Positions 43,297 through 53,483 of a stretch of DNA of 64,000 nucleotides are shown in pieces. The notes beneath the pieces are model-generated. The model made no database searches. It was not told the DNA's origin and saw nothing but the letters and a program-made list of their open reading frames with translations. The first letter of the stretch is position 1, and each line of letters starts with the position of its first letter. Origin of the DNA: Bordetella ansorpii (GTDB taxonomy: Bacteria > Pseudomonadota > Gammaproteobacteria > Burkholderiales > Burkholderiaceae_B); assembly GCF_900078705.1 (NCBI RefSeq), contig NZ_FKIF01000006.1, positions 806,001 through 870,000 of the forward strand. The letters are read 5' to 3'. A program made the translations under genes and the position numbers.

Positions 43297-45030
43297 TCAG
43301 TGCGAATGCCGTGGCACGGCGTGCCCGCGGCACCCGACCAGGAAATCCAGGTCGCAGCCCTCATCGGCCTGCAACACGTGTTCGACGTACAGCTTGCGAT
43401 AGCCGCCATCGGCCGGCGCCGGCATGGCGGGGCATTCGGCCAGGCGCGCCGCCAGTTCCTCGTCCGATATGTCGAGGTGCAGCCGGCCCGCCTCGCAATC
43501 CAGCTCGATCCAGTCGCCGTCGCGCACGGCGGCCAGCGGGCCGCCGGCCGCGGCCTCGGGCGCGACGTGCAGAACGACCGTGCCATAGGCCGTGCCGCTC
43601 ATGCGCGCGTCGGAGATCCGCACCATGTCCTTGATGCCCTGCCGCAGCAGCTTCGGCGGCAGGCCCATGTTGCCGACCTCGGCCATGCCGGGATACCCGC
43701 GCGGCCCGCAGCGCTTGAGCACCAGCACCGAATTGGCGTCGACGTCCAGCGATTCGTCGGCGATGCGCTCCTTGTAGTGCTCCAGCGTCTCGAACACCAC
43801 GGCGCGGCCGCGATGCCTGAGCAGCGCCGGCGTGGCGGCCGAGGGCTTGAGCACCGCGCCGCGCGGCGCGAGGTTGCCACGCAGCACACAGATGCCGCCG
43901 TCGGGCACCAGCGGCCTGGACAGCGGACGGATCACCTCGTCGTCATGGCAGGGGGCCTCGCGCACGTTGTCCCACAAGGTCTTGCCGTTGATGGTGAGCG
44001 CGCCGGGATGCGGCAACAGGCCGTGTTCGCCCAGGCGGCGCAGCACGGCGGGCAGGCCGCCCGCGTAATAGAACTCTTCCATCAGGAAACGGCCCGACGG
44101 CATCAGGTCGACCAGCGTGGGCGTGCCGCGTCCGATGCGCGTCCAGTCCTCGAGCGCCAGCGGCACGCCGATTCGGCCGGCGATCGCCTTCAGGTGGATG
44201 ACCGCGTTGGTGGAGCCCCCGATGGCCGCGTTCGCGCGGATGGCGTTCTCGAATGCCTGGCGGGTCAGGATGCGCGACAGGCGCAGGTCTTCCTGCGCCA
44301 TCTCGACGATGCGGCTGCCGGACAGATGCGCCAGGACATAGCGGCGCGCGTCCACGGCGGGAATGGCCGCGTTGTGCGGCAGCGTGACCCCCAGCGCCTC
44401 GGCCATGCAGGCCATGGTGGAGGCCGTGCCCATGGTGTTGCACGTGCCGGCCGAGCGCGACATGCCGGCCTCGGCGGACAGGAATTGATGCAGGTCGATC
44501 TCGCCGGCCTTCAGCGACTCGTGCAATTGCCACACGGCGGTGCCCGAGCCGATGTTCCTGCCATCCAGCTTGCCATTGAGCATGGGTCCGCCCGACACCA
44601 CCAGCGCGGGCACGTCGCAACTGGCCGCGCCCATCAGCAAGGCCGGCGTGGTCTTGTCGCAGCCCGCCAGCAGCACCACGGCGTCGATGGGATTGCCCCG
44701 GATGGCTTCCTCGACATCCATCGCGGCCAGATTGCGGGTCAGCATGGCGGTGGGCCGCAGGTTCGATTCCCCGTTGGAAAACACCGGGAACTCCACGGGA
44801 AAGCCCCCGGCCTCGTACACGCCGCGCTTGACGTGGTCGGCGATCTTGCGGAAGTGGGCATTGCAGGGCGTGAGCTCGGACCAGGTGTTGCAGATGCCGA
44901 TGACGGGACGCCCGTCGAAGGCATGCGACGGGATGCCCTGGTTCTTCATCCAGCTGCGATACATGAAGCCGTTCTTGTCGGCGGTGCCGAACCATTCGGC
45001 CGAGCGGAGCTTGCGCTTGGAAATTGACAT
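43297..45030 (-). CDS. IlvD/Edd-family dehydratase (sugar-acid dehydratase, L-arabinonate type)
   Basis: A 577-aa Fe-S dependent dehydratase. The cluster cysteines are in GICNTWSELTPCNAH, AGCDKTTPA and AGTCNTMGTASTMA. The length and these motifs match the pentonate/hexonate branch (L-arabinonate, D-xylonate) better than true IlvD. It would turn the aldonate into the 2-keto-3-deoxy acid for the DapA-family enzyme. ATG 45030 follows AGGAA at 5 nt. First gene of the operon, divergent from the LysR gene at 45194. Confidence 0.9.
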   Translation of the reverse strand: MSISKRKLRSAEWFGTADKNGFMYRSWMKNQGIPSHAFDGRPVIGICNTWSELTPCNAHFRKIADHVKRGVYEAGGFPVEFPVFSNGESNLRPTAMLTRNLAAMDVEEAIRGNPIDAVVLLAGCDKTTPALLMGAASCDVPALVVSGGPMLNGKLDGRNIGSGTAVWQLHESLKAGEIDLHQFLSAEAGMSRSAGTCNTMGTASTMACMAEALGVTLPHNAAIPAVDARRYVLAHLSGSRIVEMAQEDLRLSRILTRQAFENAIRANAAIGGSTNAVIHLKAIAGRIGVPLALEDWTRIGRGTPTLVDLMPSGRFLMEEFYYAGGLPAVLRRLGEHGLLPHPGALTINGKTLWDNVREAPCHDDEVIRPLSRPLVPDGGICVLRGNLAPRGAVLKPSAATPALLRHRGRAVVFETLEHYKERIADESLDVDANSVLVLKRCGPRGYPGMAEVGNMGLPPKLLRQGIKDMVRISDARMSGTAYGTVVLHVAPEAAAGGPLAAVRDGDWIELDCEAGRLHLDISDEELAARLAECPAMPAPADGGYRKLYVEHVLQADEGCDLDFLVGCRGHAVPRHSH

Positions 45031-45086
45031 GGGTTCCTGCGGGACGGCGCGGCCACGGACGGGCGGGCCGGCGATGAGGGTTGTCT

Positions 45087-45166
45087 CGATATCGTTGGAG
45101 GAATGAGCGGCAGTGTAGGGAGCAAATTGATATCCTTCCAATGAAGATTTCGACAAAAAAGATATC
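45087..45166. promoter_or_regulatory. Three GATATC boxes in the divergent dehydratase/LysR promoter
   Basis: GATATC occurs at 45088-45093, 45129-45134 and 45161-45166, the first inside the palindrome CGATATCG. Three copies of one 6-mer in an 80-bp AT-rich promoter of a GC-rich genome suggest regulator sites. Binding by the LysR protein at 45194-46153 is only inferred. Confidence 0.35.
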
Positions 45167-45193
45167 GATCCACACATTCAGGTAAACCCGGAC

Positions 45194-46153
45194 ATGCCGT
45201 CGCCCTCCCCCTGGTATCTACGCAGCCGGCTCAAGCCGCGCCAGCTTCTGCTGCTGGTCACGCTGGCCGACGAAGGCAACATCCATCGCGCCGCCGAGGT
45301 GCTGAACATGACCCAGCCCGGCGCCTCCAAACTGTTGAAGGAACTCGAGGACATGCTCGGCGTGCCGCTGTTCGAGCGGCTGCCGCGCGGCGTGCGGCCG
45401 ACCTGGTACGGAGACGTCATGCTGCGCCACGCCCGCACCGCGCTAGGCAGCCTGGAGCAGGCGCACGAAGAGCTGGCGGCCTTGCGGGACGGCCGGATCG
45501 GCCAGGTGGCGGTTGGCGCCATCACCTCGCCGGGCATCACGCTGCTGCCGCGCGTGGTGGCGGAACTGAAGGCGGAACGCCCGGACCTGCGCATCGCGCT
45601 GGAGATCGAATCCAGCGACGTGCTGCTGGAACACCTGGCGCAGGGCAGGCTGGATATCCTGGTGGCGCGGCTGTTTGCCAAGCACGACAAATCGCAGTTG
45701 CGCTATGAGCCGCTGGTGAAGGAGCCGGTGTGCGCGGTGGCGCGGCCCGGCCATCCCTTGTGCGGCGGGCAGGCGCTGTCGCTGTCCGGCGTGCGGGACG
45801 CCACCTGGATCGTGCCGCCAGCCGGCAGCGTGCTGCGCCATCGCTTCGAACTGATGTTCCAGGAGCGCGGCCTGCCCGTGCCCGGCAATCTGGTGGAGAC
45901 GGCCGCGCTGCTGTTCATCACGCGCATGCTGCGCGACAGCGACATGCTGGCGGTGCTGGCGCTGGACGTGGCGCGCTACTACGCCGCGCACGGCGTCGTG
46001 CGCATCCTGCCACTGGAGATGCCCTGCCACATGGACGACTTCGGCCTCATCACTCGGCGGGACCGGCCCGCCTCGCCGGCCACCCGCGTGACGCTGCAGG
46101 CGCTGCGGCGCTGCGCCGCCGACGTGTACGGGGTGGCAGTCGACGCCGAATGA
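45194..46153 (+). CDS. LysR-family regulator (GbpR/galactonate-type) of the sugar-acid operon
   Basis: A 319-aa regulator. The winged helix is LLLVTLADEGNIHRAAEVLNM and TQPGASKLLKELEDMLGVPLF, with the QPxASKxLxxLE pattern of the GbpR/PcaQ group, which controls sugar and aromatic-acid uptake genes. The effector domain spans about residues 95-300. It is divergent from the dehydratase operon across 163 bp and is the likely activator. Confidence 0.9.
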   Translation: MPSPSPWYLRSRLKPRQLLLLVTLADEGNIHRAAEVLNMTQPGASKLLKELEDMLGVPLFERLPRGVRPTWYGDVMLRHARTALGSLEQAHEELAALRDGRIGQVAVGAITSPGITLLPRVVAELKAERPDLRIALEIESSDVLLEHLAQGRLDILVARLFAKHDKSQLRYEPLVKEPVCAVARPGHPLCGGQALSLSGVRDATWIVPPAGSVLRHRFELMFQERGLPVPGNLVETAALLFITRMLRDSDMLAVLALDVARYYAAHGVVRILPLEMPCHMDDFGLITRRDRPASPATRVTLQALRRCAADVYGVAVDAE

Positions 46154-46238
46154 ACCGCGGCCGGGCCGATGCGGCAAGCCGGCGGCGCTTCCCCCCGTAC
46201 CGGCAAGCCGCGCCGTGCCCGCGCACGCCGCCCCGCGT

Positions 46239-47138
46239 CTACCGTGCGTCGCTGCGCAGGTGCGTGACCAGCAGGCGGGCCGCCACGGTCAGCGTCTCGA
46301 TATCGCGCATCACCAGCAGCAGGCCGCGATGCGCCCAGTCGTCCAGCAGCGGAATCAGGCGCAGCCGCATCGAGCGGGCATGCGGCTCGGCCGCCAGGCG
46401 TGGCAGCAGGCCCACGCCGCCCGTGGCCGCGACCATCCTGCAGATCGCATCGAAACTGCGCACCTGGATACGCAATCGCATCGGCCGCTCCAGGCGCGCG
46501 CTGGCCTCCGCCAGGCGCATGGCCAGCGAAGTCGTGGGGGGCAGGCTCACGTAGTCGTAGTCCAGGGTGTCGGCGAAGCTCAGGCGGCGGCGGCCGGCCA
46601 GGGGATGGCCGGGCGGCGTGACCAGCACCAGTTCGTCCAGGCGATAGGGCATGGTCTGCAGGCCGCGCATCGGCGTGCGGTCGGCCACGATGCCGACGTC
46701 GGCGCGGTTCTCGACCAGGGCGGCCACCACGTCGCTGCTGTTCTGCTCCTCCAGTTCGATGTTGACGGCCGGATGCGCCTGCATGAACGTGGTCAGGTCT
46801 TCCGGCAGGAACTGCGTGATGGATGAGGTATTGGCGGCGATGCGCACCTGGCCGCGCACGCCCTGGGCGTAGTCGGACAGCGTGCCGGCCATCTGCTCGA
46901 TTTCCTGCAGCACGCGGCGGGCATGGGCCAGGCACGCCTGGCCGGCGTCGGTCAGCGCCACGCCGCTGGCATTGCGGAACAGCAACGGCGTGCCCAGGGC
47001 GTTCTCCAGGTCGGAAATGCGCCGGCTGGCCGCGCCGACCGCCAGGTGCGAATGGCGCGCCCCACCCGAAATGCTGCCGTGCCGGACCACGGCAATGAAC
47101 AGCGCGAGCGTCGTGAGGTCTATGCGGGCGAGATTCAT
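46239..47138 (-). CDS. LysR-family transcriptional regulator
   Basis: A 299-aa regulator. The N-terminal helix-turn-helix ([41 protein letters not shown]) and effector domain (about 90-295) are complete. [15 protein letters not shown] shows the common pattern of regulators that act on a distant or divergent catabolic operon, but no obvious target is adjacent: trmB is the divergent neighbour. Target and effector are unknown. Confidence 0.9.
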   Translation of the reverse strand: MNLARIDLTTLALFIAVVRHGSISGGARHSHLAVGAASRRISDLENALGTPLLFRNASGVALTDAGQACLAHARRVLQEIEQMAGTLSDYAQGVRGQVRIAANTSSITQFLPEDLTTFMQAHPAVNIELEEQNSSDVVAALVENRADVGIVADRTPMRGLQTMPYRLDELVLVTPPGHPLAGRRRLSFADTLDYDYVSLPPTTSLAMRLAEASARLERPMRLRIQVRSFDAICRMVAATGGVGLLPRLAAEPHARSMRLRLIPLLDDWAHRGLLLVMRDIETLTVAARLLVTHLRSDAR

Positions 47139-47268
47139 GGAGCGATGCTACTCCAGACGAGCCGGATCGCCGCTGATGCAACCCCGTTTTATTACCGCCG
47201 CGCCACAGGGAGCCTCATATCCCTGCGAGGCGGGACGAGACCCCTCGCCGCCCACTACAATCGGGCTC

Positions 47269-48033
47269 ATGAACACCCGCATTCCCGAACAGAACGACTC
47301 GCCGGCCCCGTTGTCGGCCGGCACGCAGGCCGCCCTGGAGCCCGCCGCGCACGCCCCGGACAGCCCTGGCGCCACGCACATCCGCAGCTTCGTGCATCGG
47401 CGCGGCCACATCACCCAGGGCCAGCGCGACGCGCTGGAGAACCTGATGGGCAAGTGGTCGCTGCCGTATTCGCCCACCCGGCTCGATCCCGCCGCGGCCT
47501 TCGGCCGCACGGCGCCGACCATCCTTGAAATCGGCTTCGGCATGGGCGAGACCACCGAGAAGATCGCGCTGGCGCGTCCCGGCGACAACTTCCTGGGCGT
47601 CGAGGTCTTCAACGCCGGCGTGGGTTCGCTGCTGCGCCGCATCGAAGACTCGTCCATCGGCAACCTGCGCATCATCCAGCACGACGCGGTCGAAGTGGTG
47701 CGCGACATGATCGCGCCCGATTCGCTGGACGGCGTGCACGTGTACTTCCCCGATCCCTGGCCCAAGAAGCGCCATCACAAGCGCCGCCTGCTGCAACCGC
47801 CGTTCGTGGCCCTGCTGGCCAGCCGCATCAAGCCGGGCGGTTATCTGCATTGCGCCACCGACTGGGAAGACTACGCGGTGCAGATGCTCGAAGTGCTCGG
47901 CGCCGAGCCGCTGCTGCGCAATTCGGTCGACGGCTACGCGCCGCGTCCCGATTACCGCCCCCTGACCAAATTCGAGAACCGCGGGCTGCGCCTGGGCCAC
48001 GGCGTGTGGGACCTGATCTTCAAGCGGGCCTGA
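47269..48033 (+). CDS. trmB: tRNA (guanine-N7)-methyltransferase
   Basis: A 254-aa SAM-dependent enzyme that methylates G46 of tRNAs. The SAM site [17 protein letters not shown] and the family signature [15 protein letters not shown] are intact, as is the late TDWEDYA. A Pro/Ala-rich N-terminal tail of about 40 residues is common in this clade. ATG 47269 is the first Met in frame with a plausible start. The proline iminopeptidase gene follows 15 bp later. Confidence 0.95.
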   Translation: MNTRIPEQNDSPAPLSAGTQAALEPAAHAPDSPGATHIRSFVHRRGHITQGQRDALENLMGKWSLPYSPTRLDPAAAFGRTAPTILEIGFGMGETTEKIALARPGDNFLGVEVFNAGVGSLLRRIEDSSIGNLRIIQHDAVEVVRDMIAPDSLDGVHVYFPDPWPKKRHHKRRLLQPPFVALLASRIKPGGYLHCATDWEDYAVQMLEVLGAEPLLRNSVDGYAPRPDYRPLTKFENRGLRLGHGVWDLIFKRA

Positions 48034-48999
<966 letters not shown>

Positions 49000-49011
49000 C
49001 GCACTCTGACC

Positions 49012-49218
49012 ATGGACATGCACATCACCCTGAACGGCGACGCGCGCCAGTTGCCCGCCGCCACCACCGTCATCGGCCTGCTTGAAACCCTGGGCTATGC
49101 CGGCAAGCGCGTGGCGGTCGAACGCAACGGCGAGATCGTCCCCAAGAGCCAGCACGCGCAGACCACGCTGGCCGATGGCGACCGGATCGAGATCGTGGTC
49201 GCGGTGGGCGGGGGCTGA
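49012..49218 (+). CDS. thiS: Sulfur carrier protein ThiS
   Basis: A 68-aa ubiquitin-like sulfur carrier for the thiazole of thiamine. It starts [20 protein letters not shown] and ends with the required Gly-Gly (VVAVGGG), whose C-terminus is thiocarboxylated. The start may be Met1 or Met3. It is 12 bp after pip. Unusually, thiG does not follow; the next gene is a glycosyltransferase-like protein. Confidence 0.9.
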   Translation: MDMHITLNGDARQLPAATTVIGLLETLGYAGKRVAVERNGEIVPKSQHAQTTLADGDRIEIVVAVGGG

Positions 49219-49264
49219 CACGCCTGCCCACGCGCCCCCGCCTTTCCACCGCTGACGCTTCCCC

Positions 49265-50041
49265 ATGTTGCCCGATCATCTTCACGCCGTCTGCGTCGCC
49301 ACCGGCGATGCCTTCGACGACATCGACATCCACCGCTTGCACAACATGCTGCAGCGCCATTGCCCGGTCCCGTTCACGCTGCACTGCATGTCAGACAGGG
49401 CACGCAACGTGCCGGCTGCCGTGCAGGTCCACCAGCCCGCCGACTGGCACGAGCTGGAGCGTCCGGACATGCGGCAGACCACCAAGAAGCTGCGCCTGTT
49501 CGCCCGCGATGGCCTGCCTGCCTCGGAATTCCTGTACCTGGATGTCAGCCTGGTCATTCGCGCCGACATGCGCGACATGCTGACGTTCGCCTTCGGCTCG
49601 CCCGCCGACCTCGTCATCGTGCGGCACTGGCGCAACGAGGGCTTCAACTCGTCCGTGATGCGCATCCGCACGGGCGCGCTCTCGATGGTGTACGACGCGT
49701 TTCGCGCGGGCGAACACTATGTACAGCAAGTCAAGGGCGACCAGGAATTCATCTACTTCAGCCTGCAGGCGCGAAATCTGCTGGACCGCACGGCGACGTT
49801 CCCGGACGGGCAGATCATCAGCTACAAGACCACCCGCCGCCTGTGCCGCAAGGATCCCCGCCGGGCGGCAAGCCGCCTGGCCCACGCGACGATCGTGAAG
49901 TTCCACGGCCGGCCGAAGCCGGCGCAGGTGCTGGGCGGTTTCTGGGAAAGCCTGCGCGCCCGGTTGCGACGCTGCGGAAACTTCGGACGGCGCGACCTGC
50001 GGAGCCACTGGCGCCTGCCGGCGCCGGACGCGCGGCGCTGA
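49265..50041 (+). CDS. Glycosyltransferase-like hypothetical protein
   Basis: A 258-aa soluble protein resembling small GT8-like or capsule-type transferases. The N-terminus AVCVATGDAFDDIDIHRLHNML is Rossmann-like, and FLYLDVSLVIRADMRDML could be the D-x-D-type metal site (here DVS, so degenerate). NEGFNSSVMRIRTG and KGDQEFIYFSL follow, as in nucleotide-sugar enzymes. The C-terminus is very basic. The gene lies in the slot where thiG would be expected after thiS. Donor and acceptor are unknown. Confidence 0.6.
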   Translation: MLPDHLHAVCVATGDAFDDIDIHRLHNMLQRHCPVPFTLHCMSDRARNVPAAVQVHQPADWHELERPDMRQTTKKLRLFARDGLPASEFLYLDVSLVIRADMRDMLTFAFGSPADLVIVRHWRNEGFNSSVMRIRTGALSMVYDAFRAGEHYVQQVKGDQEFIYFSLQARNLLDRTATFPDGQIISYKTTRRLCRKDPRRAASRLAHATIVKFHGRPKPAQVLGGFWESLRARLRRCGNFGRRDLRSHWRLPAPDARR

Positions 50042-50079
50042 CCCGAAGGCGGCGGCATCCCGCCCGGCGGGCCGCCGCG

Positions 50080-51483
50080 TCAGCGGCCGAACCGTCCCAG
50101 GCCTTTCATGCCGCCCATGGCGCGCATCATCTTGGCCATGCCGCCTTTCTTCATCTGCTTCATCATGCCCTGCATCTGCTCGAACTGGGACAGCAGGCGG
50201 TTGACCTCCTGCACCGGCACGCCGGCGCCGGCCGCGATGCGGCGCTTGCGCGAGGCCTTGATGAGCTCCGGCTTGGAACGCTCGTGCGGCGTCATGGAAT
50301 TCAGGATGCCCTCGGTGCGGCGCATCTGCTTCTCGGCCTGGCCGCCCTGCAACTGGCCGGCCGCCTGCTGGAACTGCGCGGGCAGCTTCTCCAGCAGCGA
50401 ATTCATGTCGCCCAGCTTCTTCACCTGGCCGATCTGCTCGCGGAAGTCGTTCAGGTCGAACTTGTTGCCCGACTTGATCTTCGCCGCCAGCTTCTCGGCC
50501 TCGGCGATGTCGATGTTCTTCTGGGCCTGCTCGACCAGCGACACGATGTCGCCCATGCCCAGCACGCGCTGCGCCATGCGCTCGGGGTAGAAGGGTTCCA
50601 GGCCGTCGAGCTTTTCGGAGACGCCGACGAACTTCAGCGGCTTGCCGGTGACGTGGCGCACCGACAGCGCCGCGCCGCCGCGGGCATCGCCGTCCAGCTT
50701 GGTCAGCACCACGCCGGTCAATGGCAGCGCCTCGGCGAAGGCGCGGGCCGTATTGACCGCATCCTGGCCCTGCATGGCGTCGACCACGAACAGGGTTTCG
50801 ACCGGCTTGACCAGGTCGTGCAGCGCGCGAATCTCGCGCATCATGGCTTCGTCGATGCCCAGGCGGCCGGCCGTGTCGACGATCAGCACGTCGTAGTGGT
50901 GGCGGCGCGCGTGCTCGACGGCGTTGCGGGCGATGTCCTCGGGCTTCTGGCTGGCGTCCGAAGGCAGGAAATCGACGCCGGCCTGGCCCGCGACGGTTTT
51001 CAACTGCTCGATGGCGGCGGGACGGTAGACGTCGGCGCTGACCACCAGGACCTTCTTGCGGCCCGTCTTGCGGCCGTTCTGGCTGTGCTGGCCCTCGGCC
51101 AGCCAGCGGGCCAGCTTGCCGGTGGTGGTGGTTTTACCGGCGCCCTGCAGGCCGGCCATGAGGATGATGGCCGGCGGCTGCACCGACAGGGACAGCTCGC
51201 CCGAGCCTGCGCCCAGGTCGCCGCCCATCAGGCTGGTCAGTTCCTTGTGGACCACGCCCACCAGGGCCTGGCCTGGGCTGAGGCTGGATGCCACTTCCTC
51301 GCCCAGGGCTTTTTCCTTCACGCGCGCGACGAATTCGCGCACGACGGGCAGCGCCACGTCCGCCTCCAGCAGCGCCATGCGCACTTCGCGCAGCATCTCC
51401 TGGGTGTTGGCTTCGGTCAGGCGCGCTTCGCCGCGCAGCGTCTTGACCACGCGCGACAGTCGTTGGGTTAGGTTATCGAGCAT
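50080..51483 (-). CDS. ffh: Signal recognition particle protein Ffh
   Basis: A 467-aa SRP54-type GTPase that, with 4.5S RNA, delivers nascent membrane proteins to FtsY. The N domain is followed by G1 (GLQGAGKTTTTGKLA), DVYRPAAIEQL, DTAGR and TKLDGDARGGAALS. The methionine-rich M domain ends in MMKQMKKGGMAKMMRAMGG. Length is normal. It is divergent from the YpjD gene, a conserved arrangement. Confidence 0.97.
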   Translation of the reverse strand: MLDNLTQRLSRVVKTLRGEARLTEANTQEMLREVRMALLEADVALPVVREFVARVKEKALGEEVASSLSPGQALVGVVHKELTSLMGGDLGAGSGELSLSVQPPAIILMAGLQGAGKTTTTGKLARWLAEGQHSQNGRKTGRKKVLVVSADVYRPAAIEQLKTVAGQAGVDFLPSDASQKPEDIARNAVEHARRHHYDVLIVDTAGRLGIDEAMMREIRALHDLVKPVETLFVVDAMQGQDAVNTARAFAEALPLTGVVLTKLDGDARGGAALSVRHVTGKPLKFVGVSEKLDGLEPFYPERMAQRVLGMGDIVSLVEQAQKNIDIAEAEKLAAKIKSGNKFDLNDFREQIGQVKKLGDMNSLLEKLPAQFQQAAGQLQGGQAEKQMRRTEGILNSMTPHERSKPELIKASRKRRIAAGAGVPVQEVNRLLSQFEQMQGMMKQMKKGGMAKMMRAMGGMKGLGRFGR

Positions 51484-51562
51484 GAGTGAGAGGCGTTTCG
51501 CTTAAACTAGCCGGCTGAACCGAAGCATCTGGGGGCGTCACCGCCCCCGGCTTCCATCCAAA

Positions 51563-52417
51563 ATGGTTTCTATGTCACCAGGCATTGTATTTCACGCCGG
51601 GGCCGCCCTGTCCTACGCGGTACTGGGCGCCGTGCTGGCGGGCCGGCTACGGCAGGGTGCGGGCAGTGTCGAACAGGCAGGCCGCACGGCCCGCCTGTGG
51701 CTGCTGGGCGCCCTGGTGCTGCACGGCATCGGCCTCTACGAGGCCATGCTGGGCGACGGACAACTGTTCGTCGGCTGGGCGCTGGCCCTGTCGGCGGCGG
51801 TCTGGCTGGGCCTGGTCGTGTTCTGGCTCGAAAGCCTGTTCGTGCGCCTGGACGGCCTGCAACTGCTGCTGGTGCCGGCGGGCATGCTGGTCTCGGCCCT
51901 CGCGGCCCTGTTTCCCCAGGGCGTCTTCGTCCAGCATGCCGGCAGCGCCTGGCTGCGCGCCCACCTGCTGGTGGCGCTGGCCGCCTACGGCCTGATCACC
52001 ATCGCCGCCCTGCAGGCCACGCTGATGGCCCTGCTCGACCGCCATCTGCACCGCCCCCAGGAGGCGCCCGGCCAGCGCGGCATCGTCGGCCGCATCCTCG
52101 ACGTGCAGCCGCCCCTGCTGGTGCAGGAGCAACTGCTGTTCCGGGTGATCTGGATCGGTTTCACCGTGCTGACGCTGGCGGTCTGCCTGGGTTCGCTGGC
52201 CTCGCTGTCGCTGACCGGCCGTGTGCTGCCCTTCGACCACAAGACGGTGTTCACCCTGTTGTCGTGGCTGACCTTCGGCGTCTTGCTGCTGGGCCGCCAC
52301 ATCCATGGCTGGCGCGGCCGCGTGGCGTTGCGCTGGACGCTGACGGGCTTTGCCCTGTTGATCCTGGCCTATACCGGCAGCCGGTTCGTGCTGGAAGTGA
52401 TTTTGCATCGAGGTTGA
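51563..52417 (+). CDS. YpjD/CcsA-like cytochrome c assembly family membrane protein
   Basis: A 284-aa inner-membrane protein with about eight hydrophobic segments. It belongs to the CcsA/CcmF-like group: HLLVALAAYGLITIAALQA contains a family His, and FDHKTVFTLLSWLTFGVLLLGRHIHGWRG (quoted in part) has the late conserved His region. YpjD in E. coli is an inner-membrane protein of unclear role located beside ffh, as here. The start may be 51563 or the Met three codons later. Confidence 0.87.
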   Translation: MVSMSPGIVFHAGAALSYAVLGAVLAGRLRQGAGSVEQAGRTARLWLLGALVLHGIGLYEAMLGDGQLFVGWALALSAAVWLGLVVFWLESLFVRLDGLQLLLVPAGMLVSALAALFPQGVFVQHAGSAWLRAHLLVALAAYGLITIAALQATLMALLDRHLHRPQEAPGQRGIVGRILDVQPPLLVQEQLLFRVIWIGFTVLTLAVCLGSLASLSLTGRVLPFDHKTVFTLLSWLTFGVLLLGRHIHGWRGRVALRWTLTGFALLILAYTGSRFVLEVILHRG

Positions 52418-52418
52418 A

Positions 52419-52697
52419 GTGGGCAAGCTGCTCTTGTGGGTCCTCATCGTGCTGGCGGCGCTGACCGTCTGGCGCATCATCAATGCGCGCGCGGCGGCGC
52501 GCATGCGCGACGAACAGCGCGCGAAGAACCCGCCTGCCGCCGCGCCGCGCGGCGGTGGCCGTGCCGTCGTGCCCGCCGAATCGATGGTGCGCTGCGCCCA
52601 CTGCGGCATCCACCTGCCCCGTTCGGAAGCCCTGCTGAGCGACGGCCGCACGTGGTGCAGCCAGGAGCATGCCCGCCTGGGGCCGCGGAAGAACTGA
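52419..52697 (+). CDS. PP0621-family zinc-ribbon-like membrane protein
   Basis: A 92-aa protein. An N-terminal membrane helix (LLLWVLIVLAALTVWRIIN) is followed by a basic linker and a C-terminal CxxC...C metal-type motif: MVRCAHCGIHLPRSEALL and WCSQEHA. This matches the PP0621 family. The start codon is GTG 52419, immediately after the YpjD stop, so it is co-transcribed with it and precedes ampD, a conserved order. Confidence 0.85.
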   Translation: MGKLLLWVLIVLAALTVWRIINARAAARMRDEQRAKNPPAAAPRGGGRAVVPAESMVRCAHCGIHLPRSEALLSDGRTWCSQEHARLGPRKN

Positions 52698-52819
52698 TCC
52701 CCGTCTGCAATACGGGCAAGCCCTAACTCCGGAAAGGCCGCAAAGTGCCTTTTTGCAGGGCTTTTTGCATCCCGGCGCGCCCCCGGCATAATGACTGCTG
52801 GATCACTACCGAGTCGCCT

Positions 52820-53401
52820 ATGCATTTGCATCTTGATCGGCACGGCTGGCTGATTGCCGGACCCTCCGTTACGCTGTTGCCGTCTCCGAACGTCGATCGC
52901 CGCCCCGCCGGCACGCAAGTCTCGTTGCTGGTGCTGCACAACATCAGCCTGCCCCCCGGCCGCTTCGAAGGCCCCTGCGTGGCGGACCTTTTCCTGAATC
53001 GGCTGGACTACGGCGCCCACCCCTGGCTGGAACGCCTGCGCGGCCTGCGCGTGTCCGCCCACTTCTTCATCCGCCGCGACGGCTCGGTCATCCAGTTTGC
53101 CTCCACCGACGCGCGCGCCTGGCATGCCGGCGTGTCCCGGTTCGGCAGCCGCGAGCGCTGCAACGATTTCTCGGTGGGCATCGAACTGGAAGGGGCGGAC
53201 ACCGTGCCCTACACCGACGCGCAGTACGCCACGCTGGCGAAGCTGACGCGGGTACTGCGCGCGCGCCATCCCATTGCCTGCGTGCGCGGGCACGAACACA
53301 TCGCGCCAGGACGCAAGACAGACCCGGGCCCGGCGTTCCGGTGGTCGCGTTTCGGACGCGAAGCGGGCTTGGCCCGGCGGGCATTGCCACCCGGCGGTTG
53401 A
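52820..53401 (+). CDS. ampD: 1,6-anhydro-N-acetylmuramyl-L-alanine amidase AmpD
   Basis: A 193-aa cytoplasmic zinc amidase that recycles peptidoglycan anhydromuropeptides and so keeps AmpC-type beta-lactamase uninduced. Zinc ligands are visible: His in LVLHNISLPPGRF, His in VRGHEHIAPGRKTDPG and its Asp. The catalytic Glu is in VGIELEGAD. ATG 52820 gives the usual N-terminus; the longer open frame upstream has none. Confidence 0.94.
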   Translation: MHLHLDRHGWLIAGPSVTLLPSPNVDRRPAGTQVSLLVLHNISLPPGRFEGPCVADLFLNRLDYGAHPWLERLRGLRVSAHFFIRRDGSVIQFASTDARAWHAGVSRFGSRERCNDFSVGIELEGADTVPYTDAQYATLAKLTRVLRARHPIACVRGHEHIAPGRKTDPGPAFRWSRFGREAGLARRALPPGG

Positions 53402-53483
53402 AGGCACGCGCCCGAGACGGGCAAGCCCCGGCCCGATCCGTCCAACCGCATCCGCGCCCCGACGTATCCGGACCCGCGGACGG

